Below the pieces are notes generated by a model, which saw only the letters and a program-made list of their open reading frames with translations, was not told where the DNA came from and made no database searches. A stretch of 39,951 nucleotides of DNA from Acidobacteriota bacterium (GTDB taxonomy: Bacteria > Acidobacteriota > Blastocatellia > UBA7656): assembly GCA_040754075.1 (NCBI GenBank), contig JBFMDH010000048.1, positions 1 through 39,951 of the forward strand. The letters are read 5' to 3'. The translations under genes were made by a program, and so were the position numbers. Below, piece by piece: positions 16,300 through 26,200 of the stretch. How positions within the stretch are numbered: position 1 is the stretch's first letter; every line of letters starts with the position of its first letter.

Positions 16300-17106
16300 A
16301 TGGCCGAAAACCCGAATGGTTATTTATTTCGTTTTTTCGATATTCCGGTCTCAACCGTGAGAGGAGATGTTGAATATATCAACGTAAAGCGTTATCTGTC
16401 CGGCAGCACAGACCGCAATGGCGATAAAAGTAAGGTGTTTAACAAACTGCAATCGTTTGTCCGCTTCAGCAAAAGTAGGGAAACCGGTGAACCCTATCAA
16501 CAGGGAGAATGGTTCGTTGACCCAAGGTTACATCCTCATGGACGAATTCAATATAGCTGGACAAAAGTTCTTGCGCCTTTTAACGGCAAAGGTACACCGG
16601 AAAGTTATTCACGGTTTCTCCATCTGGTGGATTTCTGGTTAGCTTTTGGTTGCAAGGGGATGTATCGTCCGGTTACCTGGACAAGCGTACCGACATTGAA
16701 AAAATTTGTGAACGATTATATGGGCGTCGATTGTAACAGTTTTGTCGGTGGCTTTTTTCAAGTGAACTATCCGGCGACCGGATGGCATACGAGCGTTGAT
16801 TGGAACAAAGCTGAGTTGAAGCGCGGACCCCAACGCCAATCCATTGATGACGTTCAACCGCTTGATGTGTTGGTGCAATATAAAGGAAAGAAAGAAAAAC
16901 ATGTCGCCGTCATTGATGACATCTGGGGCAAAAAAGGTTCCAAAGCAACGGCAGTTATTTCTCAATCCGCAGGCTCGGCAGGCGGATTGTGGAGCGGCAT
17001 GTGTACATTGGAAATTACCGCATCCGGCAAAGCCATCACCTCAAATGGCTACAGATGCGATTTCGATGAAGGCGCGTTTGGCGTCATTGGCGCAAACAGC
17101 TTTTGA
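16300..17106 (+). CDS. NlpC/P60-like (Cys-His) protein without signal peptide
   Basis: 268 residues, no clear full-length family match. Two elements suggest a papain-like Cys-His fold of the NlpC/P60 type: GVDCNSFVGGFF at 142-153, similar to the D-C-x-x-F motif with Cys145 as nucleophile, and PLDVLVQY...KHVAVIDDIW, with His201 in the expected strand after an exposed P-x-D-V-L strand. A polar residue near 222 could be the third member. AAAGGAG stands 7 nt before the ATG. No export signal or wall-binding domain is visible, so it may act inside, be released by another system, or be a non-peptidase amidase-like protein. Stands alone between terminators and a convergent gene. Confidence 0.55.
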   Translation: MAENPNGYLFRFFDIPVSTVRGDVEYINVKRYLSGSTDRNGDKSKVFNKLQSFVRFSKSRETGEPYQQGEWFVDPRLHPHGRIQYSWTKVLAPFNGKGTPESYSRFLHLVDFWLAFGCKGMYRPVTWTSVPTLKKFVNDYMGVDCNSFVGGFFQVNYPATGWHTSVDWNKAELKRGPQRQSIDDVQPLDVLVQYKGKKEKHVAVIDDIWGKKGSKATAVISQSAGSAGGLWSGMCTLEITASGKAITSNGYRCDFDEGAFGVIGANSF

Positions 17107-17148
17107 ATGAGAATGGTTGCAAGTAACGATTCATTGATTGACGCAATA

Positions 17149-18366
17149 TCAATCACCGGTCGCGATAACCGGTTCAGCCTCATGAACGACCGTTTGTAAA
17201 TGTTCTTCGCGAGGTAAAAAAAATGCGCAAACCGCACTCAATAGCGTGGCGATAGAGGCGTAAATTAACGCCTTTTGAAACCCCAGTGCTTGAGCAACCG
17301 GACGAAGCGCCTGAGGCGCAAGCGCGCCCACTCCCCAGGCTGCGCCCATCATCAAAGCCGAAACCGTACTGGTCTGTGTAGGCGCGAGTTCCTGCGCCAT
17401 CGCTACATTAACCGGAATGGTTGACAATAAAACGAACCCGCCGAGAGCGAGCAAAACCATACTCAAAAAACCTGTGGTTAAAAATGCGCCGACCATCAAC
17501 GGGGCTGCCAGTATCCCGGATGTCAGGGTAACGAATCGTCCCGAAAATCGTTCTGCAAGAATGCCGCCAACCAGTCCGCCGATGCCGCCCGCCATTAAAA
17601 AAATCGTCATGGCATTGCCGATTTGATTTAACCCAAAGCCTTGCTCTTTTAACATAAACGGCAAGTAATTATTGGTCGTCATCTGTAAACCGGAACGAAT
17701 CACCGTAATCAGATAAAGCATCAATAAGGGTTGCCACGCGGCTTTTAAAGCGATGAGCAATTCCGATTTTACTTTTTTATTCGATGGTGTAACTGTCACC
17801 GCCTTTTTTTGCTCAGAGAGTGGCGGGCAAAATTTGTATAACACCGCAGACATTAATATGCCTGCAAACATGGTGTAATAGGCTTTATCCAATCCAAATG
17901 CCGATACGAAACGGGTGATGATAAATGGCCCGAAAGCAAAACCGATGGTGCCCGCTGCTGAAAAAATCGCCATTCCGATTCTGCGCCGTTCAGATGCGGC
18001 TTCGGAGGCGATGGCTGCCGATTGCGGATGAAAAGAGCCGATACCAAATCCGCCGCCGATCAACAGCACAATTAAGATTCCATAAGATGGCGCGAGTCCG
18101 ATTAAGGATACAAAAACTGCCGTGATGGTTGGCGCGAAGACCGCGAAAAACCGTCGGGCATAGCGGTCGGAAATAATTCCATAAACCGGCTGCAAGATTG
18201 ATGAAGTGATGGCATAGAGCGGCGCAAGCCAGAAAACCTGTGCGGTTGAAAGCGCCAGTTTTTCACCAAGCAGCGGCAACAAGGGGTAAATCTGGCTTGA
18301 ATAAGCATCGCTGATAAAATGCCCCGTACAGAGGAGCGCCAGAGTGAAACGATTTTTCTTGGTCAT
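17149..18366 (-). CDS. MFS transporter, fosmidomycin-resistance (Fsr) type
   Basis: Twelve-helix major facilitator protein, 405 residues from ATG 18366. Features of the Fsr group are an early GHFISDAYSSQIYPLLPLL helix, the DRYARR loop between helices 2 and 3, and GGGFGIGSFHPQSAAIA. Fsr-type proteins export small molecules such as fosmidomycin by proton antiport; the actual substrate here cannot be read. An in-frame start 13 codons upstream is possible but gives a less regular N-terminus. It follows the C26 hydrolase gene on the same strand with a likely terminator between. Convergent with the NlpC-like gene. Confidence 0.85.
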   Translation of the reverse strand: MTKKNRFTLALLCTGHFISDAYSSQIYPLLPLLGEKLALSTAQVFWLAPLYAITSSILQPVYGIISDRYARRFFAVFAPTITAVFVSLIGLAPSYGILIVLLIGGGFGIGSFHPQSAAIASEAASERRRIGMAIFSAAGTIGFAFGPFIITRFVSAFGLDKAYYTMFAGILMSAVLYKFCPPLSEQKKAVTVTPSNKKVKSELLIALKAAWQPLLMLYLITVIRSGLQMTTNNYLPFMLKEQGFGLNQIGNAMTIFLMAGGIGGLVGGILAERFSGRFVTLTSGILAAPLMVGAFLTTGFLSMVLLALGGFVLLSTIPVNVAMAQELAPTQTSTVSALMMGAAWGVGALAPQALRPVAQALGFQKALIYASIATLLSAVCAFFLPREEHLQTVVHEAEPVIATGD

Positions 18367-18394
18367 AACGATTCGTAGTTTGACTTTTGGCGGG

Positions 18395-18447
18395 ATAAAA
18401 AGCAATAAAACCGGAGTCGTAAGTTTGATTACTTAATCCCCCGGTTT
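18395..18447 (-). terminator. probable terminator of the C26 hydrolase gene
   Basis: On the minus strand AAACCGGGG (18447-18439) pairs with CTCCGGTTT (18416-18408), nine pairs with one G-U. A T-rich stretch, TATTGCTTTTT, follows. It stands 24 nt after the stop codon of the C26 gene. The loop of 22 bases is long. Confidence 0.5.
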
Positions 18448-18471
18448 CATCAGCAAAATTAGGCGATTGGT

Positions 18472-19251
18472 TTATCGAGCCGAGGTGGCAGTCTCTTTTT
18501 CAGTGGCATCTTTGTTCAATTCATTACGTCGTTCACGGGCTTTTTCGATAAACAGGTTAAAAATATTTTTTGACAGATTATCGTTTTGCCAGCCGACTTC
18601 CGGGTGCCATTGCACGCCGAGAACGAAACGGTCGGGACGCGGGTCAACCACGGCTTCGATAATGCCATCGGCTGCCCAGGCAATCGGTTCCAGATTTTTG
18701 CCGACGATGTCAATCGCTTGATGATGATGGCTGTTGACGAACGTTTTATTGCCATCGGCGAGTTTGGCAAGCAGCGAGCCTTCGGTAATCGTCACCGAAT
18801 GCGACGGACGGTAGAATAAATCGCCCTGCATATGTTTGAGCGCGCCTTTGATTTCCGTGGCGATGTCTTGAATCAAGGTTCCACCGCGATAAACGTTGAG
18901 CGATTGAATGCCAAAACAGATTGCCAGAATCGGTAACCGTCGCGCTTCCGCTACGGTCATCAACATTGAATCGAGGTCATCACGCTTGGGAACTACCGGA
19001 CCTAAACCCTGTTTCGGCTCATGCCCATAACGCAATGGGTCAACATCACTGATAGCACCCGATAAACAGATCGCATCAATGTGGTTCATAATCGTGTTGA
19101 TGTAATCCATTTCGGGAATGAGCGGAAGTACGACAGGCGTCCCCCCTGCTGCATAAATCGCCTCCGGGTAGGTTTCGCGCAACTCGTAATAATTATTATT
19201 CCAATTATACCGACAGGGTATTCCAATGATGGGTCTATACGCTTCGCTCAA
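18472..19251 (-). CDS. gamma-glutamyl-gamma-aminobutyrate hydrolase family protein (class I glutamine amidotransferase-like, peptidase C26)
   Basis: Class I glutamine amidotransferase fold of the PuuD/C26 type, hydrolysing gamma-glutamyl amide bonds. Triad: Cys112 in LAICFGIQSLNV, His216 and Glu218 in GVQWHPE. GIPCRYN at the N-terminus and a HHHQAID segment near 175-181 are family features. The usual Arg after the nucleophile (C-R-G) is Phe here, and the S-G-G loop reads LSGAISDVDP. The start is a TTG at 19251, supported by AGGAG 7 nt upstream; no ATG fits. 259 residues, normal. PuuD acts in putrescine breakdown, but no other puu genes are near, so the substrate stays open. Confidence 0.87.
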   Translation of the reverse strand: MSEAYRPIIGIPCRYNWNNNYYELRETYPEAIYAAGGTPVVLPLIPEMDYINTIMNHIDAICLSGAISDVDPLRYGHEPKQGLGPVVPKRDDLDSMLMTVAEARRLPILAICFGIQSLNVYRGGTLIQDIATEIKGALKHMQGDLFYRPSHSVTITEGSLLAKLADGNKTFVNSHHHQAIDIVGKNLEPIAWAADGIIEAVVDPRPDRFVLGVQWHPEVGWQNDNLSKNIFNLFIEKARERRNELNKDATEKETATSAR

Positions 19252-19275
19252 CTTAATTCTCCTGATAATAAATTA

Positions 19276-19301
19276 GCCGCAGAGGGCAACCGGTCTGCGG
19301 C
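19276..19301 (-). terminator. hairpin between the acyl-CoA ligase and C26 genes
   Basis: GCCGCAGA (19276-19283) and TCTGCGGC (19294-19301) form a perfect 8-bp stem with a 10-base loop. On the minus strand it is followed by TAATTTATTA, a weak U-rich tail, and then the ribosome site of the C26 gene. It may be a weak terminator of the ligase gene or a leader hairpin. Confidence 0.4.
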
Positions 19302-19386
19302 ATTCAACGGGTAGAATGAACCCTAAGAATAAATCCTCAATTTGAGATTGTCAAAGCTTGCCGGTTACATCTTCGCAACACATGTG

Positions 19387-21174
19387 TCATTGATATAAAC
19401 TTACAAGCAATTCTTTGTATCGCATCGTTACAATGTTGCGTTTTACTTTCAAGGTGGGGGTGATTTCATCAGCTTCAAGGCTTAAATCATGGCTTAAAAT
19501 AACGAATTTTTTTATCGCCTCGGTTGACGATACTCGCAAGTTTATCGCATCGACCTGTTGTTGAATCAGCAAGCGAACCTCCGGATTTTCGGTTAATTCG
19601 CTGTAAGTTTGAAAATCAATGCCTTTTATTTTGGCATATTCTTCGAGTTCAATCTGATTCAAGGTAATCAGCGCCACGAGATAACTTTTACCGTCACCGT
19701 GAATCATGGCGTGGCTGATGAGCGGATGCTCTTTCAACCTGTTTTCAAGCACCAGAGGCGCGATATTTTTTCCCGTTGAGGTGATGATTAATTCTTTTTT
19801 GCGCCCGGTGATTTTCAAAAAACCGCGATCATCAAGTTCCCCCAAATCACCTGTGACCAGCCACCCGTTTTTAAACATTTCAGCGGTTTTTTCCGGCTCC
19901 TTGTAATACCCGCTGAACATCATGTCGCTGCGCACGAGAATTTCTCCATCATCGGCGAGGTGAATTTCACAACCGACCATCGCCGGGCCAACAGTTCCGA
20001 ACCGATGATGAGCCGGGCGATTGAATGCCACGCAAACATTTTCAGTTAACCCGTAAGCTTCCAGAATCGGCACCCCCGCCGCATCAAAAAATTCTCCGAT
20101 TTCTACCGGTAGAGGCGCGCCGCCCGAAGTCATCATGCGAATGTTGCCTCCGGTGTATTGTTTGACTTTTTCGGATAGAAGCTGGGAGGTTCTTTGGTGT
20201 TGGTTGAATAAATCTTGCGGCACGGGTTCACCGTTTTGCTGCAAACGGCTGAGGATCTTTCCAACCTGTAAAGCATGAATAAATTGTTGTTGCTCGCCCT
20301 CCGGGAATTGTTCGACATCAGCCATAATTCGCGCGTGAATCTTTTCAAAGAAACGCGGCAAACTGGCAAATATCGTCGGCTTGATTTCGAGCATATAGGA
20401 ATAAAGGTTCGCGACATCATCAACAAAATAGGCGATGGTTCCCGCATACAGGCGTGTATAAAACCCTGCGATGCGTTCGGCGACATGACAGAAGGGAAGA
20501 TATGAAAAACCTGTATCGCTGCTTTGTAAGTTGAGCGACTCGACCACCGATTGGGCGCTGTTGATGACATAGCGATGCGAAAGACAAGCGCCTTTGGGCT
20601 GACCTGTGGTTCCCGATGTGTAAACCATGATGGCAATGGCTTCGGCGGAGGTTTGAGTTGCCGATTCAATGACGCGGTTTTTGCATTCCGCGCTTTGATT
20701 TCGCCCGATTGCCAGAAGTTTGTCAAAGCTCGTGATACCTTGCGAGTCGTCGGTTATTTCATCTGTAACCCAAATGATTTTTTTCAGGTTCGGAAGCAAA
20801 CCGCGAATGCTTAATATTTTTTCCAGTCGGTCTTTGCTATCAACCACGACAAACTCGGCATCGGCATGATTGATGATGAATTCACACTGTTCTGCGGAAC
20901 TGGTTGGGTAAAGTCCGACACTGATGCCGCCTGCGATAATCGTCCCGACATCCGCATATGCCCATTGCGGTCGGTTGCTCATGAAAACACCGACCGAGTT
21001 ATTTTCGGTGAATCCAAGGGCTTTTAATCCGCAGGCGAAATCAACCGCATGAGTGAAAAATTCATTCCAGGTTATCGGTTGCCAGGTGTTTTGACGACGC
21101 TCGTAAAAAACGGCTTGATTACCGTACTTTTCAACCTGAGAGTTGATGAATTGATAAATATTAGAAAATTTCAT
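19387..21174 (-). CDS. long-chain acyl-CoA ligase (AMP-forming, FadD15/FAA-like)
   Basis: Activates a carboxylic acid as acyl-AMP and then CoA thioester. The AMP-binding P-loop YTSGTTGQPKG is at 185-195; SYLPFCHVAER follows as the next core motif. Further on are YGLTEN, VTGDLGELDDRG and GRKKELIITSTGKNIAP, the hinge and C-terminal motifs. The latter pattern, with 595 residues, matches long-chain fatty acyl-CoA synthetases of the FadD15 group rather than acetyl-CoA synthetases. No membrane segment. It starts 31 nt after the KAS III-like gene, so the two are probably cotranscribed, and together with the upstream hydrolase suggest a shared lipid pathway. Confidence 0.92.
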   Translation of the reverse strand: MKFSNIYQFINSQVEKYGNQAVFYERRQNTWQPITWNEFFTHAVDFACGLKALGFTENNSVGVFMSNRPQWAYADVGTIIAGGISVGLYPTSSAEQCEFIINHADAEFVVVDSKDRLEKILSIRGLLPNLKKIIWVTDEITDDSQGITSFDKLLAIGRNQSAECKNRVIESATQTSAEAIAIMVYTSGTTGQPKGACLSHRYVINSAQSVVESLNLQSSDTGFSYLPFCHVAERIAGFYTRLYAGTIAYFVDDVANLYSYMLEIKPTIFASLPRFFEKIHARIMADVEQFPEGEQQQFIHALQVGKILSRLQQNGEPVPQDLFNQHQRTSQLLSEKVKQYTGGNIRMMTSGGAPLPVEIGEFFDAAGVPILEAYGLTENVCVAFNRPAHHRFGTVGPAMVGCEIHLADDGEILVRSDMMFSGYYKEPEKTAEMFKNGWLVTGDLGELDDRGFLKITGRKKELIITSTGKNIAPLVLENRLKEHPLISHAMIHGDGKSYLVALITLNQIELEEYAKIKGIDFQTYSELTENPEVRLLIQQQVDAINLRVSSTEAIKKFVILSHDLSLEADEITPTLKVKRNIVTMRYKELLVSLYQ

Positions 21175-21205
21175 ATCTGTCGGTCGGTAATAAAATTTCA
21201 GGCGA

Positions 21206-22198
21206 TTAATAACGGAAAACCGAGCAAGCCATATTTAATCCGCCGCCCGATGCGCACATCAAAAAAATATCGCCACGTTTTAATTTGCCGTTGCGGATGG
21301 CATCATCCAGAACCATCGGCATACAGGCGGAACCGGTGTATCCCCACTTTTGCATAATCGTGTGGGTTCGCGAGAAAGGAACATTTAATTGTTCCAGCAC
21401 GATTTTTATCGTACTCAGGTTGACCTGAGTGAATAAAAACAAGTTCACATCATCAAGCGTAAGCGTAGCTTTTTCGAGGGTCTCTTTGATAATTTTTTGC
21501 CAGCCATTGATATTGACTTCCGGCGGATACTTTTGCAGAAAACGCAGTTTATTAAATTTTCCCTGAGCTAAAACCGTATCGTTTATTGGTTGTCGGGTTC
21601 CGCCTGCATAAATGCCCATGAATTCAGCGAAACTACCATCCGCAACCAGTTTCGAGGTGACATAGCCGGTACTTTCTTCGGTGGCTTGTAACACAATCGC
21701 CCCTGCGCCATCGGCAAACAGCGTACAGGTCTTTTTATCCGTCCAGTCAAGATATTTGGTCATGGCATAGACGCCAATGACCAGCACATTTTCATAAGCC
21801 CGGTCGGCAATCAGATATTTCGTCGCCACATCAAGCGCCGTGACGAACCCTGCACAAGCGGCGTTCAAATCAAACGTACCGGCATGGGTTGCGCCAAGGC
21901 GATGTTGGACGACCACAGAGGTCGCCGGTGAAATATATTCCGGCGTATCGGTTGCGAGAATGATTAAATCAATCTCTGAGGCATCGAGTTGGGCATCCTT
22001 CAATGCCTTGAAAGCGGCTGCTGTAGCCAAATCTGCGGCGCTCTCGGTGTCTGAACAGACATGACGCTTTTCGATACCGACAACTTTTGAAACAAACTCG
22101 TTGATGTCTTCACCAAGAATTTCGCTCAACTCCTGATTGGTTAAAATTTTTTCCGGTACATATGCTGAGGTACTGATAAGTTTTACATTTCGTGACAT
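21206..22198 (-). CDS. beta-ketoacyl-ACP synthase III family protein with altered catalytic triad
   Basis: Thiolase-fold protein of the FabH group, 330 residues. The nucleophile Cys115 is intact in DLNAACAGF, and the GGGLNMACSVFRY C-terminus matches the family. Of the Cys-His-Asn triad the other two are changed: the H-Q-A-N position reads T-Q-V-N (Thr257) and the G-N-T position reads G-Y-T (Tyr287). Decarboxylative condensation normally needs both, so the protein may be an acyltransferase or carry out a different thioester reaction. ATG 22198 gives the usual N-terminus; an in-frame start at 22234 is less likely. It lies between an alpha/beta hydrolase (101 nt upstream) and an acyl-CoA ligase. 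Confidence 0.88.
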   Translation of the reverse strand: MSRNVKLISTSAYVPEKILTNQELSEILGEDINEFVSKVVGIEKRHVCSDTESAADLATAAAFKALKDAQLDASEIDLIILATDTPEYISPATSVVVQHRLGATHAGTFDLNAACAGFVTALDVATKYLIADRAYENVLVIGVYAMTKYLDWTDKKTCTLFADGAGAIVLQATEESTGYVTSKLVADGSFAEFMGIYAGGTRQPINDTVLAQGKFNKLRFLQKYPPEVNINGWQKIIKETLEKATLTLDDVNLFLFTQVNLSTIKIVLEQLNVPFSRTHTIMQKWGYTGSACMPMVLDDAIRNGKLKRGDIFLMCASGGGLNMACSVFRY

Positions 22199-22299
22199 GA
22201 TCTGCCTGACTTGATAATGCAGGGATGTGCGCAATATCAGGTTTTTGATAATTAGAAATCAGATGCTACCGTTCAACAAATATTCGACAAGCAGCAAAA

Positions 22300-23145
22300 T
22301 TATTTTAAAAAGCTGGTGATAGCCATTGCCATCTTTTGTGCGCCCTCGCCAAACAGCATGGTCATGTGATTGCCGGGAATTTCCGCATATTGGCAATCGC
22401 GGAGATTGGTCGCGGTTTCTTCGGCGTCCGCGACCGTCACAATCGGCGGGGTATCATTTAACCCAAATCCTGTGATGCCTCGCAATAAAAGCGTCGGATG
22501 TGCGATTTTCGATAAATGAGCAAACCAGTTTTCTGCATGGGCTTTGTGTAAGGCTTCCAAAATATTTTCAGGACGCGACCGGGCATTGACCGAGCCATCC
22601 GGGTGGGTTTCAATATCAGCGCGAAAATAACTTTCGATGGTCGTGTCCCACCAGCCTTCATAAAAGGGCGCTTTTTTTATTATCGCAAGGTATTCATCCC
22701 ATGAAGTGTATCTTTGCCCAAGACGTGCAAGCGACGGTTGAATCAATTCAATGACTTTGGCATTCACCAGCCTTGCAGCAGAATCCATGATGACGAGTTT
22801 TTCAAATCGTTCAGGATAGTGCGCCGCAAGGTACATGGTCAGCAATCCACCAAACGAATGCCCGCCGATATGAACCCTTTCAAGGTTGAGCGCATCAAGC
22901 AACTGAATGATGTCCTGCGCATGGTCAGCCATTGAATAGCCGCTCGCAGGTTTTTCCGATAACCCGCGACCGCGTAAATCAAGCGCCAGAATATGCAGAT
23001 GCTCATTCAACCCGGCTTGCAATAATCCGTCGAAACAATGGGCGTTTGCCGTAAGACCCGGAAACAATAAAAGTTTTTTTCCCTGGTTCGGGTATTCAAC
23101 ATAGTGCAATTCGATTCCGTTTACATCGGCAAATTGATCAATCAT
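22300..23145 (-). CDS. alpha/beta hydrolase
   Basis: 281-residue alpha/beta-fold hydrolase without signal peptide. The nucleophile elbow GGHSFGG gives Ser97, LLFPGLTAN is the oxyanion loop, LDLRGRGLSEKP follows strand 4, and the His is His260 in PGNHMTML; Asp121 or Asp231 could be the acid. GAGGT stands 7 nt before the ATG. It heads a run of three same-strand genes (hydrolase, KAS III-like, acyl-CoA ligase), which suggests it releases or hydrolyses an acyl product made by the others, but the substrate cannot be read. The receptor gene upstream is separated by a terminator-like hairpin. Confidence 0.87.
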   Translation of the reverse strand: MIDQFADVNGIELHYVEYPNQGKKLLLFPGLTANAHCFDGLLQAGLNEHLHILALDLRGRGLSEKPASGYSMADHAQDIIQLLDALNLERVHIGGHSFGGLLTMYLAAHYPERFEKLVIMDSAARLVNAKVIELIQPSLARLGQRYTSWDEYLAIIKKAPFYEGWWDTTIESYFRADIETHPDGSVNARSRPENILEALHKAHAENWFAHLSKIAHPTLLLRGITGFGLNDTPPIVTVADAEETATNLRDCQYAEIPGNHMTMLFGEGAQKMAMAITSFLK

Positions 23146-23156
23146 TTTATGACCTC

Positions 23157-23204
23157 AAAAAGGTGAATGAACCGTGACAATTAAATCATGCTCATTCACC
23201 TTTT
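23157..23204 (-). terminator. terminator of the Oar-like receptor gene
   Basis: Perfect 13-bp arms (23158-23170 with 23192-23204) enclose 21 bases, and on the minus strand the stem ends in a run of T. It lies 10 nt after the receptor stop codon. The arms are nearly symmetric for both strands. The downstream arm sits close to the ribosome site of the hydrolase gene. Confidence 0.75.
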
Positions 23205-23213
23205 GTTTAATGA

Positions 23214-26200
23214 TTAATAGTTAAACTTGAACACCAGTTGAATGATTCGCGGGTTGTTACTGGTTGAAATAATCCGACCGAATGAACCCGGATTAATGAT
23301 ATTGCCATTCGCGTCCAGGCTGCCACCCGATGCCACGACTGCATTGAGGTCGCTTATCGGGTTAGCAAAATTCACCTGATTGAACAGATTAAAGAATTCT
23401 GCGCGGAGTTCGATGTTTTTGGATTCGGTGACGCGGATTTTTTTAATGATTGAAAAATCCACATTGTTTTGACTGAACCCGCGTAAAGCGTTTCGCCCGA
23501 CATTTCCAAAATCCGTGCCAACGGCTCCGGCGACGGCTGCTCCACCGGAACTGGGAATCACTTGACCGGCTTGAACCACCGGGCGCGCGAAAGCAAACGG
23601 ATTGAAATAGTAACCCGCAGGAGCGGAAAAAAGCGCGCTCTTATGGTCGCCGATGTTCGCCCAGTTCGGTCTGGCAAGTGCCGCGCTGCCTCCTGCAATT
23701 CCGTAGAAAGAACCGGCTCCGGTATCGGTGATGTCAATCGGTAAACCCGACATTGAAGTGACGATGCCTGCGACTTGCCAGCCACCCAGAAGCATTCGTC
23801 CGGCAGCACTGTTTTCAGCAAATCCCGGAATCGGCAAATCATAAATAAAACTCACCACCAGGCGGTGTGTGCGGTCAAAATCCGAGACGCCGCGATTGGC
23901 GCGGTTGTTGCGCTGGTTTCCCAGTATCGGGCTGGTTTCGCCTACTGCGCCGGGGTTTACTACCCCACCGACCCCTGAACCGCCACCTTGCCCGGAGGCA
24001 TTATCAATTGATTTGGCATAGGTGTAAGCCGCCAGGAATTGCAATCCATTTGAAAACCGCTTGGTCAGGCTGGACTGTAACGCATGGTAATTCGATTGCG
24101 CGGTTGATTGATTCTGAAAAAAGCCATTGATAGAGGTTCCTTGAAACGGCGCTCGTAAAGCAGCATTTGCCGGCGTGTTGGTGGTGATGACTGCGCCCGT
24201 GACTGCATTGGTGATGGGGTTTTGCACGGATGCCAGCGATGCTTGATTGATGGCAATTTGCCGGAACAGATTACTGCCGCGCGTTCCAACATAAGCGACT
24301 TCCAGCAGCAAATTTTTCACGACCTCGTATTGAGTGTTGAAATTGAATTGTTGCAGGTAAGGAGTGCGAATACCCCGGTCAAACAGCGTCCCTGAAAGTG
24401 CCACACCGGGAACCAGAGTCGGAAATTGATTCTGAGTTGGCGCGGCAAAGAATGGGTCAGCAACCGGCGCTCCGATTCTTGCCCCGAAGACATAAGTTGG
24501 TGGCGCAATCACATTCAGGGTGATGTATTGAAATGAGGTACGCGAATAAAACACACCGTATCCACCGCGTAAAATCAGGCGGTTTGAATCGAGCGGCGAA
24601 TAGGCAAAGCCGATGCGCGGCGCGAAGTTATTCGGGTCGATGCTATGAAGCACCCGCTTATCTACATTGGGAATATCGGCAACATCATATTGACTGATGA
24701 CATTTCCGGCTTGCACAAAGCCGCCAATCGGCGGACCAAGCGGCACCCCGCCAATTGCCAGCGGACGCGGTTGATAGAGCGTCGGGTCAAAGGTGGCAAT
24801 GCGTCCGCGTGTATCATAAGGCGGTAAGTCGAGTTCATAGCGCGCGCCGAGATTCAGCGTTAGATTCGGTGATAATTTCCAATCATCCTGAACGAAGAAA
24901 TTGTAATCGGTTGAACGCAGGCTGCGGTTTCCGACACCGCTGCCAAAAATTGTGACGAAAGTATTGCCGGTCAGGAAATTGTTGAAATTGAGAAAATCAA
25001 TTTGTCCGCGAGTGAAGAAATTGAGCACATAATTGTTTTCGTTGTAGCGAATTTCCGCGCCGGTGCGGAGGTTATGTTTGCCGCGAATCAGGGTAAGGGT
25101 ATCGGCAAAGGTTGTCGAAGGCGCAGTGGCTTTGACATCGATGGTCGGCGAAGTTCCGATGACTACACCGCCGGCAGCCGGAGCGATACGAATCAACGGT
25201 AAACCCGGAAAGGCATCTGCGTTAGCCCTGCGAATCCCGACATCCGAATCATTCACAGGCTCTTCGGGAAAGGCATCGACGCGGATGAAGTTGTATCCGA
25301 ATCGCGCTTCATTGATGAATGTGGGGCTGAAGGCATGAACATCTTGCACGACAATCAACCGGTTATTATTTTTTTGCAGATTGCCAAACCCTGGGACATT
25401 TGGTCCACCGCCTAAAAAGCTCGGTAAGACGAGCGTCTGCGGCGCATTTGAGAAGAAAAATTTGATCGCCAGTGAATTCTTTTCACTCAACCGATGATCA
25501 AGATTGGCATTGAATTGATTTTCATCGAATTCGGAAGGCGTCGAACCCGAATAACGACCATTGGCTTGCGGTGTGGGAATAAGATATTGCCCGCTCCCTA
25601 GTTTTACATTGAGCAAGGCGAGCGCCGTCGGATTGATTGATGTGGCAAGTTGACCGGTCGGCAATGTCGGTTTGAAGGTATTTAACAAGGTGCGTTCCGA
25701 CCGGTCATCTGTGAGCCCCGGCGCGACGAGAATGTTGGAGGATAGACTGTTGATGATGGACGCGCCGTTTTTTTCGCGGGTCCCTTGGTAAGATGCGAAG
25801 AAGAAAGTTTTATCCTTAACGATTTTTCCACCAAGCGTTCCACCGAAGACGTTACGGCTGAGTTCGGGGCGGTCAACCCCGGCGGCTTGTAAAAACGGAT
25901 TATTGGCATTTAACGCCTGGTTGCGGAAATACTCATACACGGTTCCGTGAAAATCATTCGACCCGCTTTTCGTGACCGCCTGAATATTGCCGCCGCCCGA
26001 ACGACCGAAGGTTGCGTCATAAAGCGAGGTTTGCACTTTGAATTCCTGAATGGTTTCGGGTGCGGGTACAGCCAGTGACGGCGCAGAGTTGGTTCCCATC
26101 GAATTGGCATCAACGCCATTGATTTGAAAATTATTATTGGTGACGCGCGCGCCATTAACGGAAATATTCTGCGAATTGCGCCCGACCGAGGTGTTATCCG

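Noticed and set aside
19387-23145. OleABC olefin / beta-lactone pathway
   Set aside because: The ligase has long-chain acyl-CoA synthetase motifs and the thiolase-fold protein lacks the His and Asn that OleA needs; only the general gene mix is similar.
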